Positions 48,495 to 58,820 of a stretch of 64,000 nucleotides of DNA are shown piece by piece. Under the pieces are notes generated by a model that ran no database searches, had not been told where the DNA came from, and was given only the letters and a program-made list of their open reading frames with translations. The stretch comes from Mrakia gelida (taxonomy: Eukaryota > Basidiomycota > Tremellomycetes > Cystofilobasidiales > Mrakiaceae): contig BRON01000001.1 of assembly GCA_024345305.1 (NCBI GenBank), positions 1,364,001 through 1,428,000 on the forward strand, in the 5' to 3' direction. The position numbers were made by a program, and so were the translations under genes. How positions within the stretch are numbered: the stretch's first letter is position 1; each line of letters begins with the position of its first letter.

Positions 48495-51400
48495 TCAATC
48501 GGAGTCGCTATCCTCGGGATGGTTCCCGACTCCGTGGTAGGGCTGCGACGGATGGAAAAGGGCGAATGAAAGGTCAGCACGAGTTTTCGACGACGAACGA
48601 CCGAGGCGAGGTTCGGTCGTGGCCAGGCGAGGCTCGGTCGTCTCTCCCTCCTGTCCTTCCCTCCTCGAGCGAGGCAACGAAGCACAAACTCACCTTGAAA
48701 AGAGCCATGATGTCCTCCAATCCAAGCTTATTCCCAGCCTTGAACTTGTCTCCCGAGAGAGCAGCAGCGGCGAGCTCCCTCTTCTTGTCCTGGAGTTCGA
48801 GGATTCGATCCTCGACGGACTCCTCGATGGCGAGTTTGTAGATCTCGACGTCTCGGGTCTGTCCGAGACGATGGGCTCGGTCGAAGGCTTGGTCTACAAG
48901 GGAGGAAGGAAGGAGGAGGAAGAAGTCAGTTGAGGGGAAATGAAAGGCGAGATGAGAGAAGTAACTGACCTTCGAGGGCGGGGTTCCTGAGGAGAAGAAG
49001 AAAGGGAGCGGTCAGCTCGAGAGGCCTTTGAGACTTTAAAGAGGAACGAAGAGAGGCTCACCACCAGAGATCGACGAGAATGACATGGTTGGCTGAGGAA
49101 GACGAGGAACGAAGAAGAAGATCAGTCCCGCTCGAGAAGAAGACGAGCTCGCGAGCAAGCCGACTCACCACACGTCAAGTTGAGACCTGAAGATCGCAGA
49201 GGGAAGAGAGGTCAGAAATGAACCTCCGGAAAGGCGTGCTGAAAGGGAGAGCCGACAACTCACCCGTGCTTCCAGCTTTGAACGAGATCAAGATGACCTT
49301 CGTCTCGGGATCGCTCTTGATCGCCTCGAGGGAGATCTGTCGCTTCGCGTCGACCATCGAACCATCGTCTGCAGAGCGAAGAAGTTGAAGGTCAACTGAG
49401 GAATCGGAGAAGCGGGAAAAGAGGGAGGAGAGAACGACTCACATCGAACAAACTTGTGACGGTCTCGACGAAGGAAGGGCTCGATGATGTCGAGCATGGA
49501 GGTGAACTGAGCGAGCGAAGAGGGCAGATGAGCGAGTCAGCTCGACGAAGATATCTCCTCCGAGTCGAAGCGAATCAGACGTACCTGCGAGAAAACTGTT
49601 CGAGCAAAACGACGAGTCGTCGAGTCAGCTTCGCCTCACCTCCCCTCGCCCATCCCGCCCGAACACTCACTAATAGTCTTCTCCCCAACCTCTCCCTTCT
49701 CCCTCACATCCTTCAAGATCCTCCTAATCTCCCTGATCTTCGCACTCGAAGGCGGCGTGTCCGTCCCTTCGACGGTCCCCTCCCTCGCCCTCCTGGCAAT
49801 CGACCTGCACCCGTCCGAGCAGAAGTCCTTGACTCCCTTCTCGAGGTCCGACGAGCAGATGGTGCACTTGAGGGTTTTGGCTACTCCGAGTCCTCCGAAG
49901 AGATCCGCGAGGTCGTCGGCTTCGTCGGAATCTTCCTTGGTTGGGTTGGTGGCTTTGGGAGCGATGGCGTCCGGGTCGGAGGCGAAGGATTTGGAAACGA
50001 GGACGGGGTGATCACAGGCTGCAAGGGGGGAGAGGAGAGAGGGGAGAGGGAAATTAGTGAGATGGGGGGTGAGAGGAAGAAGGAGAAGGAGGAGGAGGAG
50101 GAGAACGAACCTTGTCGAAGACGGAGCAGCATCGTCAAGATCGAGGTCTGACGAAGGGAAGAGAAACGAGGTCAGTCGAGGCTCCTTCTCGCGCATTAGA
50201 AACATCCGAGAAGGCTCACGTAGTTGCTCATCACAGTCCCAGACTTCATGAACTGTCGGATGAAACGAAGAAGGAAGAGTCAGCGCCGAAGGGAGGAACG
50301 AAGACGCGTCGAAACTCGAACTCACCTTCGACATCGTCAAAGCCGTCTTCTCCGCCAAAGCCTGATAGAACGCTCTCTCGTCCTTGTCGAATACGCAAGT
50401 AACGACCTGAACGTTCCTCTCGGGGAGGTTGAGGATCCTCTTCCCGTTGATCTCCGCGGTCTTGAGTCGACGAAGCATGATGGCTTTCAAGATGACCTGC
50501 GTTCCGTTCGAACGAGAAAGGTCAGTACTCGATTCCTCTGAGCGAAGGAGAGGAGAGGAGATGCGAGGAGGGGACGACGGACCTGAAGCTTCTTCATGGC
50601 GTACTTGGTCCGACCGGCCTTGACGGGTTTGGAGATCTGCTCTCGGAAGGAGTCCCAGTCGTCGAGAGGTCGGCAGCGAAGGAAGGCGAAGAGGGAGAAG
50701 AGCTCGTCGACGTTGTTCTACGAGATGAACGACGAAAGGTCAGCGATCTGAGGGCGAGATGTGATGAGCTGAGAGATGAGCTGCTGACCTGGATCGGAGT
50801 ACTGTCGCGGAGGAAGCGAGAGAGGAAGGATGTTCAGCTCTAGCTTCGAAAAGTCCTTCGACGCGTCTCGTCCGCAAACTCACCCAGTCAAACACCACCT
50901 GAACTTTCCCGACAGCTCGATACAAGCCTTGGCAGCCTTCGTAGTCCGGTTCTTGATGTTCTGAGCCTCGTCTGCCATTGAAACGAAACAAGTCGAGCCT
51001 CGAGGTCAGCGAACGAACGCGTCGAGCGGAGGGAACGAGGGCAAAATCGAAACGCTGCGAGACGTACCGAGCACGATCCTATGCCACTTGACACGAAACA
51101 GCGCACAAAGAGGGTTCGCCGACGCCTTCTTCTTCTTGGTTACCGCCTTGGCTTTGGTCTTCTTTGCCTTCTTCAAGCTGTCTCCGAACTCCTCTCCGGT
51201 GTCGCTGTCTGAGTTGTCCTCGTCTTTGGCGGTGAGAGCGAGGAAGTTGGCGTGTTCAGAGGCGACGACTTGGTAGGTAGTGATCTGAAGAGGAAGGTAA
51301 AACGAAAGTGGGTGAGGGTTAGCGAGCGAGAGGAGGAAGCCAGGAGGGAAGGGCTCACGATCACGTCGTACTTCTCGAGATCGTGGGCGTCTGAGGAAAC

Positions 51401-53222
51401 GAAGCGAGGTTGGTCAGCACGAGGAGAAGAATGCGTGAAGTCTCTCTGAACTCACCATCGAATCGACCAGGTCCATGATGAGTCGTGACCTTGAGGAACC
51501 CCTTCGTCGTCTTCTTCTTGACCTCGTCCTTCCACTGCTCCATGACGGCGCTGTCAAGTCGAGAACGAAAGCTAGTCAGCACTCGATCGAAAGCTCGAAG
51601 GACCAGGAAAAAGCTCACAGAGGGCACACAACGCTGTGAAAGCATATCGAAGAAAGCGTCAGTCCTCGAGCTCATCGCGAAGGGACACGAAGACGAACGC
51701 GGCGACTCACAGAGTTCCACCTCTGAATCCAGCCTTCTTGTGAGCCGACGTAGGTTTCCCTTGAACGATCCGAGCGAGCGTCTGGACAGTCTTTCCGAGT
51801 CCCATGTCCTACGAAGCACCCAACCCACCCAAGAAGGGTCAGAAGGAGAGGACGAAGAGTCGAAAGGAGGAAGAGAAAGGTGAGCTCACGTCGGCAAGGA
51901 TCCCTCCCGTCTTTCGACCTGACTCCCGACCCTTCATCCACGCGACTCCTTGGATCTGGACGAACCGAGTCGAAGATTAGCTTCTGAGGTCTCTCTAGAA
52001 GAAGAGCGAGAGAGCGAGAGACGAACCTGATGAGGCATAAGCTGCACGTTCGGTCTGAACCCTTCGACGGTCGCATCCTCCTCCTGCACGAACGAACGAC
52101 GAGCCCGAGTCAGCTTCAGCACTTCGCAAGTATACCTAGGTGCATGCAACTCACATCCACCTCGACCTCCTCCCCCAACGCCCCCTCCAACAGCTCCCTC
52201 ATGTGCTTATCCGCATCGTCGACCCTCTCAAAGTCCTCGTTCGACGTCGGTCGAATATCAACATCGAACGTCTCTCCTTCGTCCTCCTCCCTCCTCGGCT
52301 TCGGAGGAGCCTCCTTCTTCTCTGGTGGGAAAGCAGACTTGTACTTGACGGGTGCGTTTGAAGCTGAGCTAGAGGAGGACCCAAAGATGGGGAAGAGCCC
52401 TCCAGGGATGACGGCTGGGGTCTTGTTGGGGACGTAGCCGTAAGGGAGTTGTTTCGGAGGTTGGGAGAAGGCTTGAGACTGAGAGGAGGAGGAGTTATAG
52501 TTGCTGTTGTTGTAGTTGTTGGGCGCTAAGGGACGATAGTTGTTGGGTGGAGGTGGACGCTGGTTGAACGAGTTGGCTGGAGCGTCGAAGAAGGAGGTGG
52601 GAGGAGGTTTCGATTTGGAGGAGGAAGGGAAGAAGGAGGAAGCCGTCGAGAAGAGGGGTTTCGAAGAAGAAGATGAGGTGGAGGGAGGGGTGGGACGATG
52701 TTGAGCAGCGTTGGCTGAGGAGATGGTGTTGTTGTTGGTTGTAGATGTTGTCTTCGGACGAGAGCTGAGAGGAGGAGGAAGGGAAGGGAAGGGAGGAGGG
52801 AAGGTCAACATACGATCCCTTCCCTTCCCACTTCCCTCTCTTCGCCTCGATACCCATTACTCACCTCGAAGGTTCTATGACCTTGACCTCATCATCTGAA
52901 TCATCCTCATCTGAGCTCGACAGCTCGTACACCTGAGGCTTTGAACGATGAACCGAAGCTGGATCAACCTGTCTCGGGACGACCACCGCTGCTGGTGGAG
53001 GAGGTGGAGGAGCGGGTCCTCGTTGCTCGTCCTGCTGAGAGAGAGCTGCCTTGGATGTGGGGGAGGTGGAAGCGAACTGAGGGTAGTGCTTCGGGTTCTC
53101 GAGCATCTTCTTCTTCCTGCAAGCGACCAGGGAGGAGAGGAGAGGAGGCGAGACGAGGTCAGTTCAAACACTGAGTAACGAGAGGAGAAGGAGGGAAGAG
53201 GAGGGACGAACAAAGCCTCCAT
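48495..53222 (-). CDS. SNF2-family DNA-dependent ATPase/helicase, ULS1/TTF2-like
   Basis: The ATG at 53222 encodes MEAL before the first intron, then KKKMLENPKHYPQF. The N-terminal 350 residues are disordered (Ser, Pro, Asn/Gln-rich) with an acidic SSDEDDSDDE block. The ATPase core has LMPHQIQGVAWM, GGILADDMGLGKTVQTLARI (motif I), VITTYQVV, IVLDEAQNIKNR (motif II, DEAQ), [84 protein letters not shown] and VEDRILELQDKKR. The arrangement resembles ULS1/RIS1, Rad5-type and TTF2 enzymes, which remove DNA-bound proteins. Where these often carry a C3HC4 RING, only CTICSSDLEKGVKDFCSDGC is present, so ubiquitin-ligase activity is doubtful. About twenty introns. Confidence 0.92.
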
Positions 53223-53948
53223 CTTCAGAGTCTATACGAGGAAGAGGGGGTAGGCGTTCAGAGAAGAAGAGAAAGAAGGCTCGAGGAAACGAGGCGAGGG
53301 GGTTGGGGTGGAGAGACCTCGTGTGAACCTCTCGAATGCCACGACGCGCGAACGGGGCGAGTTATTTCTTTTCGGCCTCGGTCAAGCAAAATCGTCCTCA
53401 ACCTTCCATAGAAGGAGAGAGAAGCTTCCTCTCCTATGGAAGAGGGACCACTCACAGAACCAGCTGCTGATTTGATCCTTCGATTCTAGAGAAACAAGAG
53501 GACAGAGCGACCTGGCGAGCATCGAAGAGATAAGGCGACTTCGTTGTTTGGTTTCGTTCGCCTTCCTCTCTCAGATCAACGAGCTCAGATCCTAGCTCGG
53601 ATACTGGCAGATCGACTTCCCCTCCCATCTCAGTATCCACCCCGAGTCGCCATGGACGGAGCATGCTGTCGAGAGAAGGAGGAAAGCGGGCAAGGCGAGT
53701 CGACTCGAACGCTTCGTTCTTCGCTCAACTTCGCGACTCTTGTCACCGATCCTCAGCTCATCTCGATCTCGGCGGTTTTTTATCGCTTTGCCTCCTTGGA
53801 CGATAAAGACGTGCTTTTGCGTGCTCGGATCCGGCTAAGCTGAAAAGACAGGGAATGGGATTCAGGCATTTCGAGATCGCCTCTTCTCCTCCTCGACCGT
53901 CACCATCTCCCTCCCTCCCTCTCCTCCTCTTCTTCTCATCATTCACCC
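53223..53948. promoter_or_regulatory. Divergent promoter: SNF2-like ATPase and UNC93-like gene
   Basis: About 725 bp between divergent starts. It contains a marked inverted repeat at 53403-53442 (listed separately) and a C/T tract just before ATG 53949. No TATA box evident. Confidence 0.5.
53403..53442. repeat. Inverted repeat in a divergent promoter
   Basis: The left arm CTTCCATA-gaa-GGAGAG pairs with the right arm CTCTCCTATGGAAG: 14 pairs with a three-base bulge. They surround a GAAGCTTC centre that is itself palindromic. It could be a cruciform or a dimeric factor site. Confidence 0.7.
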
Positions 53949-56400
53949 ATGCCTTCTCCCTCCAAAGAGTCCTCGCCTCGCTCCTCTTCAGAAGAGAAGA
54001 AGGAGGGCATCACATCAGTTCACAACGTTGAAGCAGCCGGAGTCGACGAGACGGACAAGAAAGCTTCGCTCTACCGAGGGACGGTCTTCCAGGTTCGTTT
54101 TCTCATCTATTTCCTTTGTCTGAGGCATTTAGGTGGTAGAGAGGCACTTCGCTGATGTTCTGTTGATCTCCAGGCTGGAGTTATCGGGATCTGCTCGTTC
54201 CTTTCCGTGCCTCGTCGTCTCCCTTGATTCCCTCGCTAGACCGAAGATCAAGCTGACCTCTCCGTCTTCCCTTTTACAGCCCGGTATATGGAATGCGCTC
54301 AACGGAACGGGTGCCGGAGGAGCTCAAAGCCCATACCTTACCTCGTGTGAGTAGCTCACCTCCGTTGAAAACTCGTCCATCGCAACTGACGACTTCGAAC
54401 CCCGGCCTCGAGCTGACCCTCCTCGTTTTCGCTTCTTCCCTCCCAGCAACGCCGCCAATACTTTGGTCTATGGCTTAATGGTCTTAACGTGTGCTCTGGG
54501 AACTACTCTCTCGAACCGTGAGTCTCTACCGATCGGTTGAAGAATGCGTCCGCGATCTTTCCTCGTCGCTGATCAACCTCCCCTCGCTTTCTCGTTTCTC
54601 CCTCTTCCAGGCATCGGGATGAAGTGGACTCTCTTCGTTGGAGTCCTGGGCTACGCTCCTTACGCTGCTGGCCTCTACACCAACAAGGTTCGTCCGAATT
54701 GCGTCTCTCCTTTGGTTCAAGAAGTTCGTCTTCACCTCGACGGGTCGCCAACCCTTCTTTCAGTTCTTCTTTCCAGATGTTCGGAACCGTTTGGCTCGTT
54801 CTATTTGGCTCTGCGACATGTGGGATCTCAGCGGGGATCTTCTGGTCCGTGGAAGGCGAGTGGAAGCGTTCCTCAAGCTCGATTCTCCGCTCACGACGCG
54901 TCCGCTGACTTTCTCGTTGGTCCTCAGGTGCTATCATCCTCGGATACCCCGAAGCCTCGAAAAGGGGGAGATACCTGGCCAGTTGGCTTTGCTTCAAGTC
55001 TGGTGGTCAGATCCTGGGAGGATGCATCAACGTCGCTCTGAACTCGAAACCTAGCGGAGCGGGATCCGTCGCGTTCGTCCTGGCTCTCTTCTTCTTCTTC
55101 TTCCCCCGTCTCTTCCTGGGCTTGCGCTTCGGTGACTGACCTAGACTAAAATATCTACATCCATCTATAGTGGTTCTACGTATCTTACTTTCATAGCTCT
55201 CACCGCCATCTCACCTCTCTTCGCCCTCCTCCTTTCCGAACCTCACCAAGTCGTGCGAGACGATCGCTCCCCAGTCACTGTCGGCACGTCAAAGCTCGGA
55301 TTCAAGAAGGAAGTCGCTGAGGTCTGGAAGGTTCTTCTCCGTCCAGAGGTCCTGTTCTTGTGAGTTCGACCGACGACGACGTGTTTGTTTTCGCGGCAGC
55401 TTCGTGAACTGACCCTCGACGTTTCGATCTTCAAACCTCTAGACTCCCCGTCGCCTTCTACTCCTCCGTCATGGGACCTTGGACTACCACTTACCTCACT
55501 CTCTACTTCTCAGTTCGGGCTCGGTGAGTTGCAGACTCCCTCGTTTTGCACGACTGCGACTCGACGCGTTTGGCTGACTCGACGCGTCGCTCTCTACCCT
55601 CCTTGCAGAGCCGTCGCTTCCCTGGTCACCGCCGTCATCGGAGTCATCGCCAACTTTATCATGGGCTACTTCCTAGACTCCACAGTTCGTTCTTCCCTCT
55701 GAGCTCGCGATTCGCATCTCGAAGCTGACTCCCGCTCGTCGCGTTTGGTTTTGTTTCACGGTCTCCCACAGCGATTTTCGCTCAAAACCCGAGCTCGATC
55801 CTCCTACCTCTTCATGGCTGGTCTATCCGTTGCTGCCTGGATCTGGTCTCTCGTCATCCAAACCGAGTTCTCAGCTCAAAAACCCGCGACGCTCGACTGA
55901 AGCAACAAAGCGGGTTTTTCCCGAGCTTGGATTTTATACGTCTTGTACTCCCTTAACACCTCGTGAGCATCTCCCTTCGCACTATCCTCAGCTTATTTCA
56001 CCTGTGACTTCACCTGCAACCGCTCACTCTCCCTTCACCTCGCTCACTTTGTCCCCTTTCCCCCCTTCGTTCCCCCGTCGCGCGTCCCAGCCTGATCCAA
56101 AACGTCCTCTACTTCTACATCGGCGCCATCTCCAAGGAACCCAACGACATCGGACGACTCTCCTCCATCCTCAGATCTCTCGAGTCCGTCGGCTCGACGG
56201 TTGGGTACGGAATCACGAGCAACAAGAAGATGAGCCATCTCATTCCCTTGGGCATCGACATTGGGTTCTTTGGGATCTCGTTCCCGCTCGGGTGGTTCTG
56301 CATCAACAAGATTGGGGTGACACTCGCTGGAGGATATGACTCGACGGAAATCGTCGCTGTTGGTGAGGCGGAGCCGGTTGAGAAGGAGATAGTGAACTAG
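53949..56400 (+). pseudogene. UNC93/DUF895-type MFS transporter interrupted by an in-frame TGA
   Basis: A polytopic membrane protein of the UNC93-like (DUF895) branch of the MFS. Recognisable segments in order are GVIGICSFLSPGIWNALNG, NAANTLVYGLMVLTCALGT, GMKWTLFVGVLGYAPYAAG, ATCGISAGIFWSVEGAIILG, RGRYLASWLCFKSGGQILGG, YLTFIALTAISPLFALLLSE, VASLVTAVIGVIANFIMGYF, LIQNVLYFYIGAISKEPNDI and IDIGFFGISFPLG. The exon 55772-55962 enters in phase 0 and reads ...KPATLD then TGA at 55898-55900, then continues in the same frame SNKAGFSRAWILYVLYSLN. Homologues have Trp there (LDW[ST]), so TGG became TGA. About 360 residues precede and 124 follow. The downstream exon still looks conserved, so the break is recent, a readthrough site or a base-call error. 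One intron (from 54856) uses a GC donor. Confidence 0.8.
55898..55900 (+). other. In-frame TGA at a conserved Trp position
   Basis: The codon is embedded between CTC GAC and AGC AAC AAA in an open exon whose frame is fixed by the preceding phase-0 acceptor. No GT/AG pair nearby could remove it. Confidence 0.8.
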
Positions 56401-56730
56401 TTTTCGGCGACGCGAATGGTTTGTTTTGATTTCTTCCTTTGATCCTTTGAGAGTTGATGATGAGGGGTTGGACAAGTGTTTGACTTTAACTAGATGGCGT
56501 ATACAGCGCTCACGATTGTGGGCCGCGGAAATATATAAGTACCTGTAAGGAACGACGATGAGCACCGAGAACGAAAGAGAAGTCGGGACGCGTCGACGGT
56601 CAAAGCCAACTGGCTCTCCTTCGAGCCTCCTTCTTTCCCTCGCGCCTCGCAGATTCAGGCCAAAGCAGAAACGATAGTGTAACATATCTTCTAACTATAC
56701 TCCAGTATCTACATATCCACCCTCTCCCGC
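56401..56730. other. Convergent 3' intergenic region
   Basis: About 330 bp between convergent stops. GACGCGTC lies at 56587-56594. No coding signal. Confidence 0.45.
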
Positions 56731-58496
56731 CTAAACAACCAAAGCCTCGTCCCTCTTCGAATCAACCTTCCCCTGATCTCCCAACAGCTTCTCCGCCTCT
56801 CCACTCCCTCCCACCGCCACTTTCGACTCTCCCCAGACCTCCCGGTAGTTCCAAACAATCTTCCCTTGCCCCTTGAAGAAAGCGACGAGTCCGATGACGA
56901 CGGCCATGATCCACGGCGAGACGAGGACGGCGAGAAGGCACGAGAACGTCTCGAGTTCGGCGGCTTCACGTCTCGAGAAGGCCTGGGATGAGCGATGCAA
57001 AGAACAAGGGAGGTCAGTTTGGAAGAGGGAGAGGTGAGAGGCGAGCGGAACAAACGCACCTGATCGTCGTTCACCTGGGATGGAGGCGACTCGAAGTGAG
57101 CGAGGATGAAAGGGGAGATGGCGAGGAGGGAAGTGAAGACCGCCGTTCCGGTGATGAAATAGAGGGGAGGGAAGGCGATGGCGGCTTGGAGGTGCCTCTT
57201 GATGGCGGATCGAAGGGGAGGGAGGGAGATCTTCTGTCCCGTCTCTCCTTTCGCGAAGGTGACCGTCGAGGGAGCGCGACCGTATTCCTCGACGCCGACG
57301 AGGGTGCTTGCAGTCTTCTCCCCGAGGATGAAGACGTCCAGTCGGTAGAGGATGGCGATGAGCCACCCCGTCGTCATGATCCATACGAAAGGCTGGAGGA
57401 ACGTCACGCCCTCGAGGATGAGAGTTCCGAGGAACGGTTCGAGTTGAACGACCTCCTTGACCTCCTCCGCTGCAGCTGCGGCGGATCCATCGCTGAACGT
57501 AGCTTCCAACCATCCTCCGATGGCGTCGAAAAGTCCTCCCTTGATGGCGAGAACTAGACCGAGACAGAGGGAGGCGGCAGCGACTTCGATGCCGAGGAAG
57601 AGGGTGAACGCCCAACGAAGGGAGACGGCGGCGTCTTTGGCGATGGTGAAGGGCGAGTTCTGGAAGGAGAGGACGACGGTGACGAAGGAGAGGATGGTGA
57701 AGGAGGGTAGAAAGTTGGGGAAGAGGAGTGTGATGGGGAAAAGGGTGAGAGAGAGGAGGGAGAGGACGGCGGAGGGGAGGGTGAAAGGGGTGGAGATTTC
57801 TTGAAGGAGACCTTGATGTTTCGGAAGATGGATGGATGATCAGCGAGAATGAGAGCGGAGATGGGAGATGAACTGAACTGACTGCCGTCATTGGATCGGG
57901 AAAGGAGCGTGGAAGAGGTTCCGAGGAGTTGCGAGAGGACGGTGCGAGAGATCCAAGTCTGTCGGAGGGAGGACGGAGGAAGGACGACGAGGAAGCGAGC
58001 TCGTCAGCTTCAGCGCTCGAAGAGCTTTCTTCGTCAGAGAAAACGAGGTGCTCACCATCAAAAGAGTATGGGTGGCAATGATGACAGAATAGAAAGTGTT
58101 GGGCCAACTCTCTGCTCCGTAGAAGAGAACGACCAGGAAGAGGATGTAGATTGAGAGGGCGGCGATTCCTGACTTCCAATTCCTCTTCTTCTCTGCGAAG
58201 CCGAAAGCCAAAGCAGCAAGCACGGAGATGGAAGATATAGTGAGCCTGAACGTCTCCTTTGCGGCCAGCAACCGAAGAGTATCCTCAGCGTCGAACGAGA
58301 AGCACTCACGGTCAAGAGCAGCTTTCTGAACAGCCTCCTCGTCCGGCTCGACTCCCTCCACGAGTCCCTCCCTCAACGGAGAACGAGCGAGAGCAGCTCC
58401 TTGCTGCTTGAGTTGGGTGATGACCGAACCTACGAAGAAGCCGAGGGGTAAGGTGAAAAGGAGCGAGAGGTGGCGAAGGGTAGGGGTGTAGGTCAT
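56731..58496 (-). CDS. Unknown polytopic membrane protein
   Basis: I do not recognise this family. The start MTYTPTLRHLSLLFTLPLGFF leads into a first membrane segment. A Glu-rich cytosolic stretch follows, then LTISSISVLAALAFGFAE, AALSIYILFLVVLFYGAE and TFYSVIIATHTLLM. After two introns come ITLLFPNFLPSFTILSFVTVV, RWAFTLFLGIEVAAASLCLG, WIMTTGWLIAILYRLDVFIL, AIAFPPLYFITGTAVFTSLL and AVLVSPWIMAVVIGLVAFF, giving nine or ten likely transmembrane helices. The C-terminus is a charged tail ending KRDEALVV. Only three or so introns, fewer than its neighbours. It is probably a fungal- or basidiomycete-restricted membrane protein; no transporter motif is visible. The reading frame is well supported by C-ending codons. 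Confidence 0.7.
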
Positions 58497-58820
58497 CCTT
58501 GGAAGGGGAAGGAGAAGGACGAGGGTCGACGTTGAAGAGAAACGAGGTCTTGCCGGGTCTGAGCTTGAAGGGGTTGACAGGTTCTATTTTAAGCTTGGCG
58601 AAGATTCCTCGAGGCGAAGGTTTTGTCGATGAGGTTCACTTCGGTCGTTGTGAAGAAAGGTCCTTCAGCCCGACTCGAAGCGAGAGGGAGGGATGGAAGG
58701 TCGAGGATCTGTTTTCCCCCGTCGTGTTCGAGCCGTCGCTGTCGCTCTCCTCTTCCCTAGGAGAAGCCTTGAGCGGCTGACCATCTCGAGGATAAGTCAC
58801 CATAGATATCTAACAAGCTT
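58497..58820. promoter_or_regulatory. Promoter of the unknown membrane protein and ERG4 3' end
   Basis: About 320 bp; no motif recognised. Confidence 0.4.

Noticed and set aside
55898..55900. TGA as a peroxisomal-type readthrough site
   Set aside because: Known fungal readthrough contexts use TGA CTA; here the next codon is AGC. Also the extension is a membrane helix, not a targeting signal. Other readthrough cannot be excluded.
57000..58179. Long alternative minus-strand frame (482 codons) across the unknown membrane protein
   Set aside because: It reads Pro/Arg/His-rich shadow sequence, whereas the other frames give coherent membrane helices joined by normal introns.
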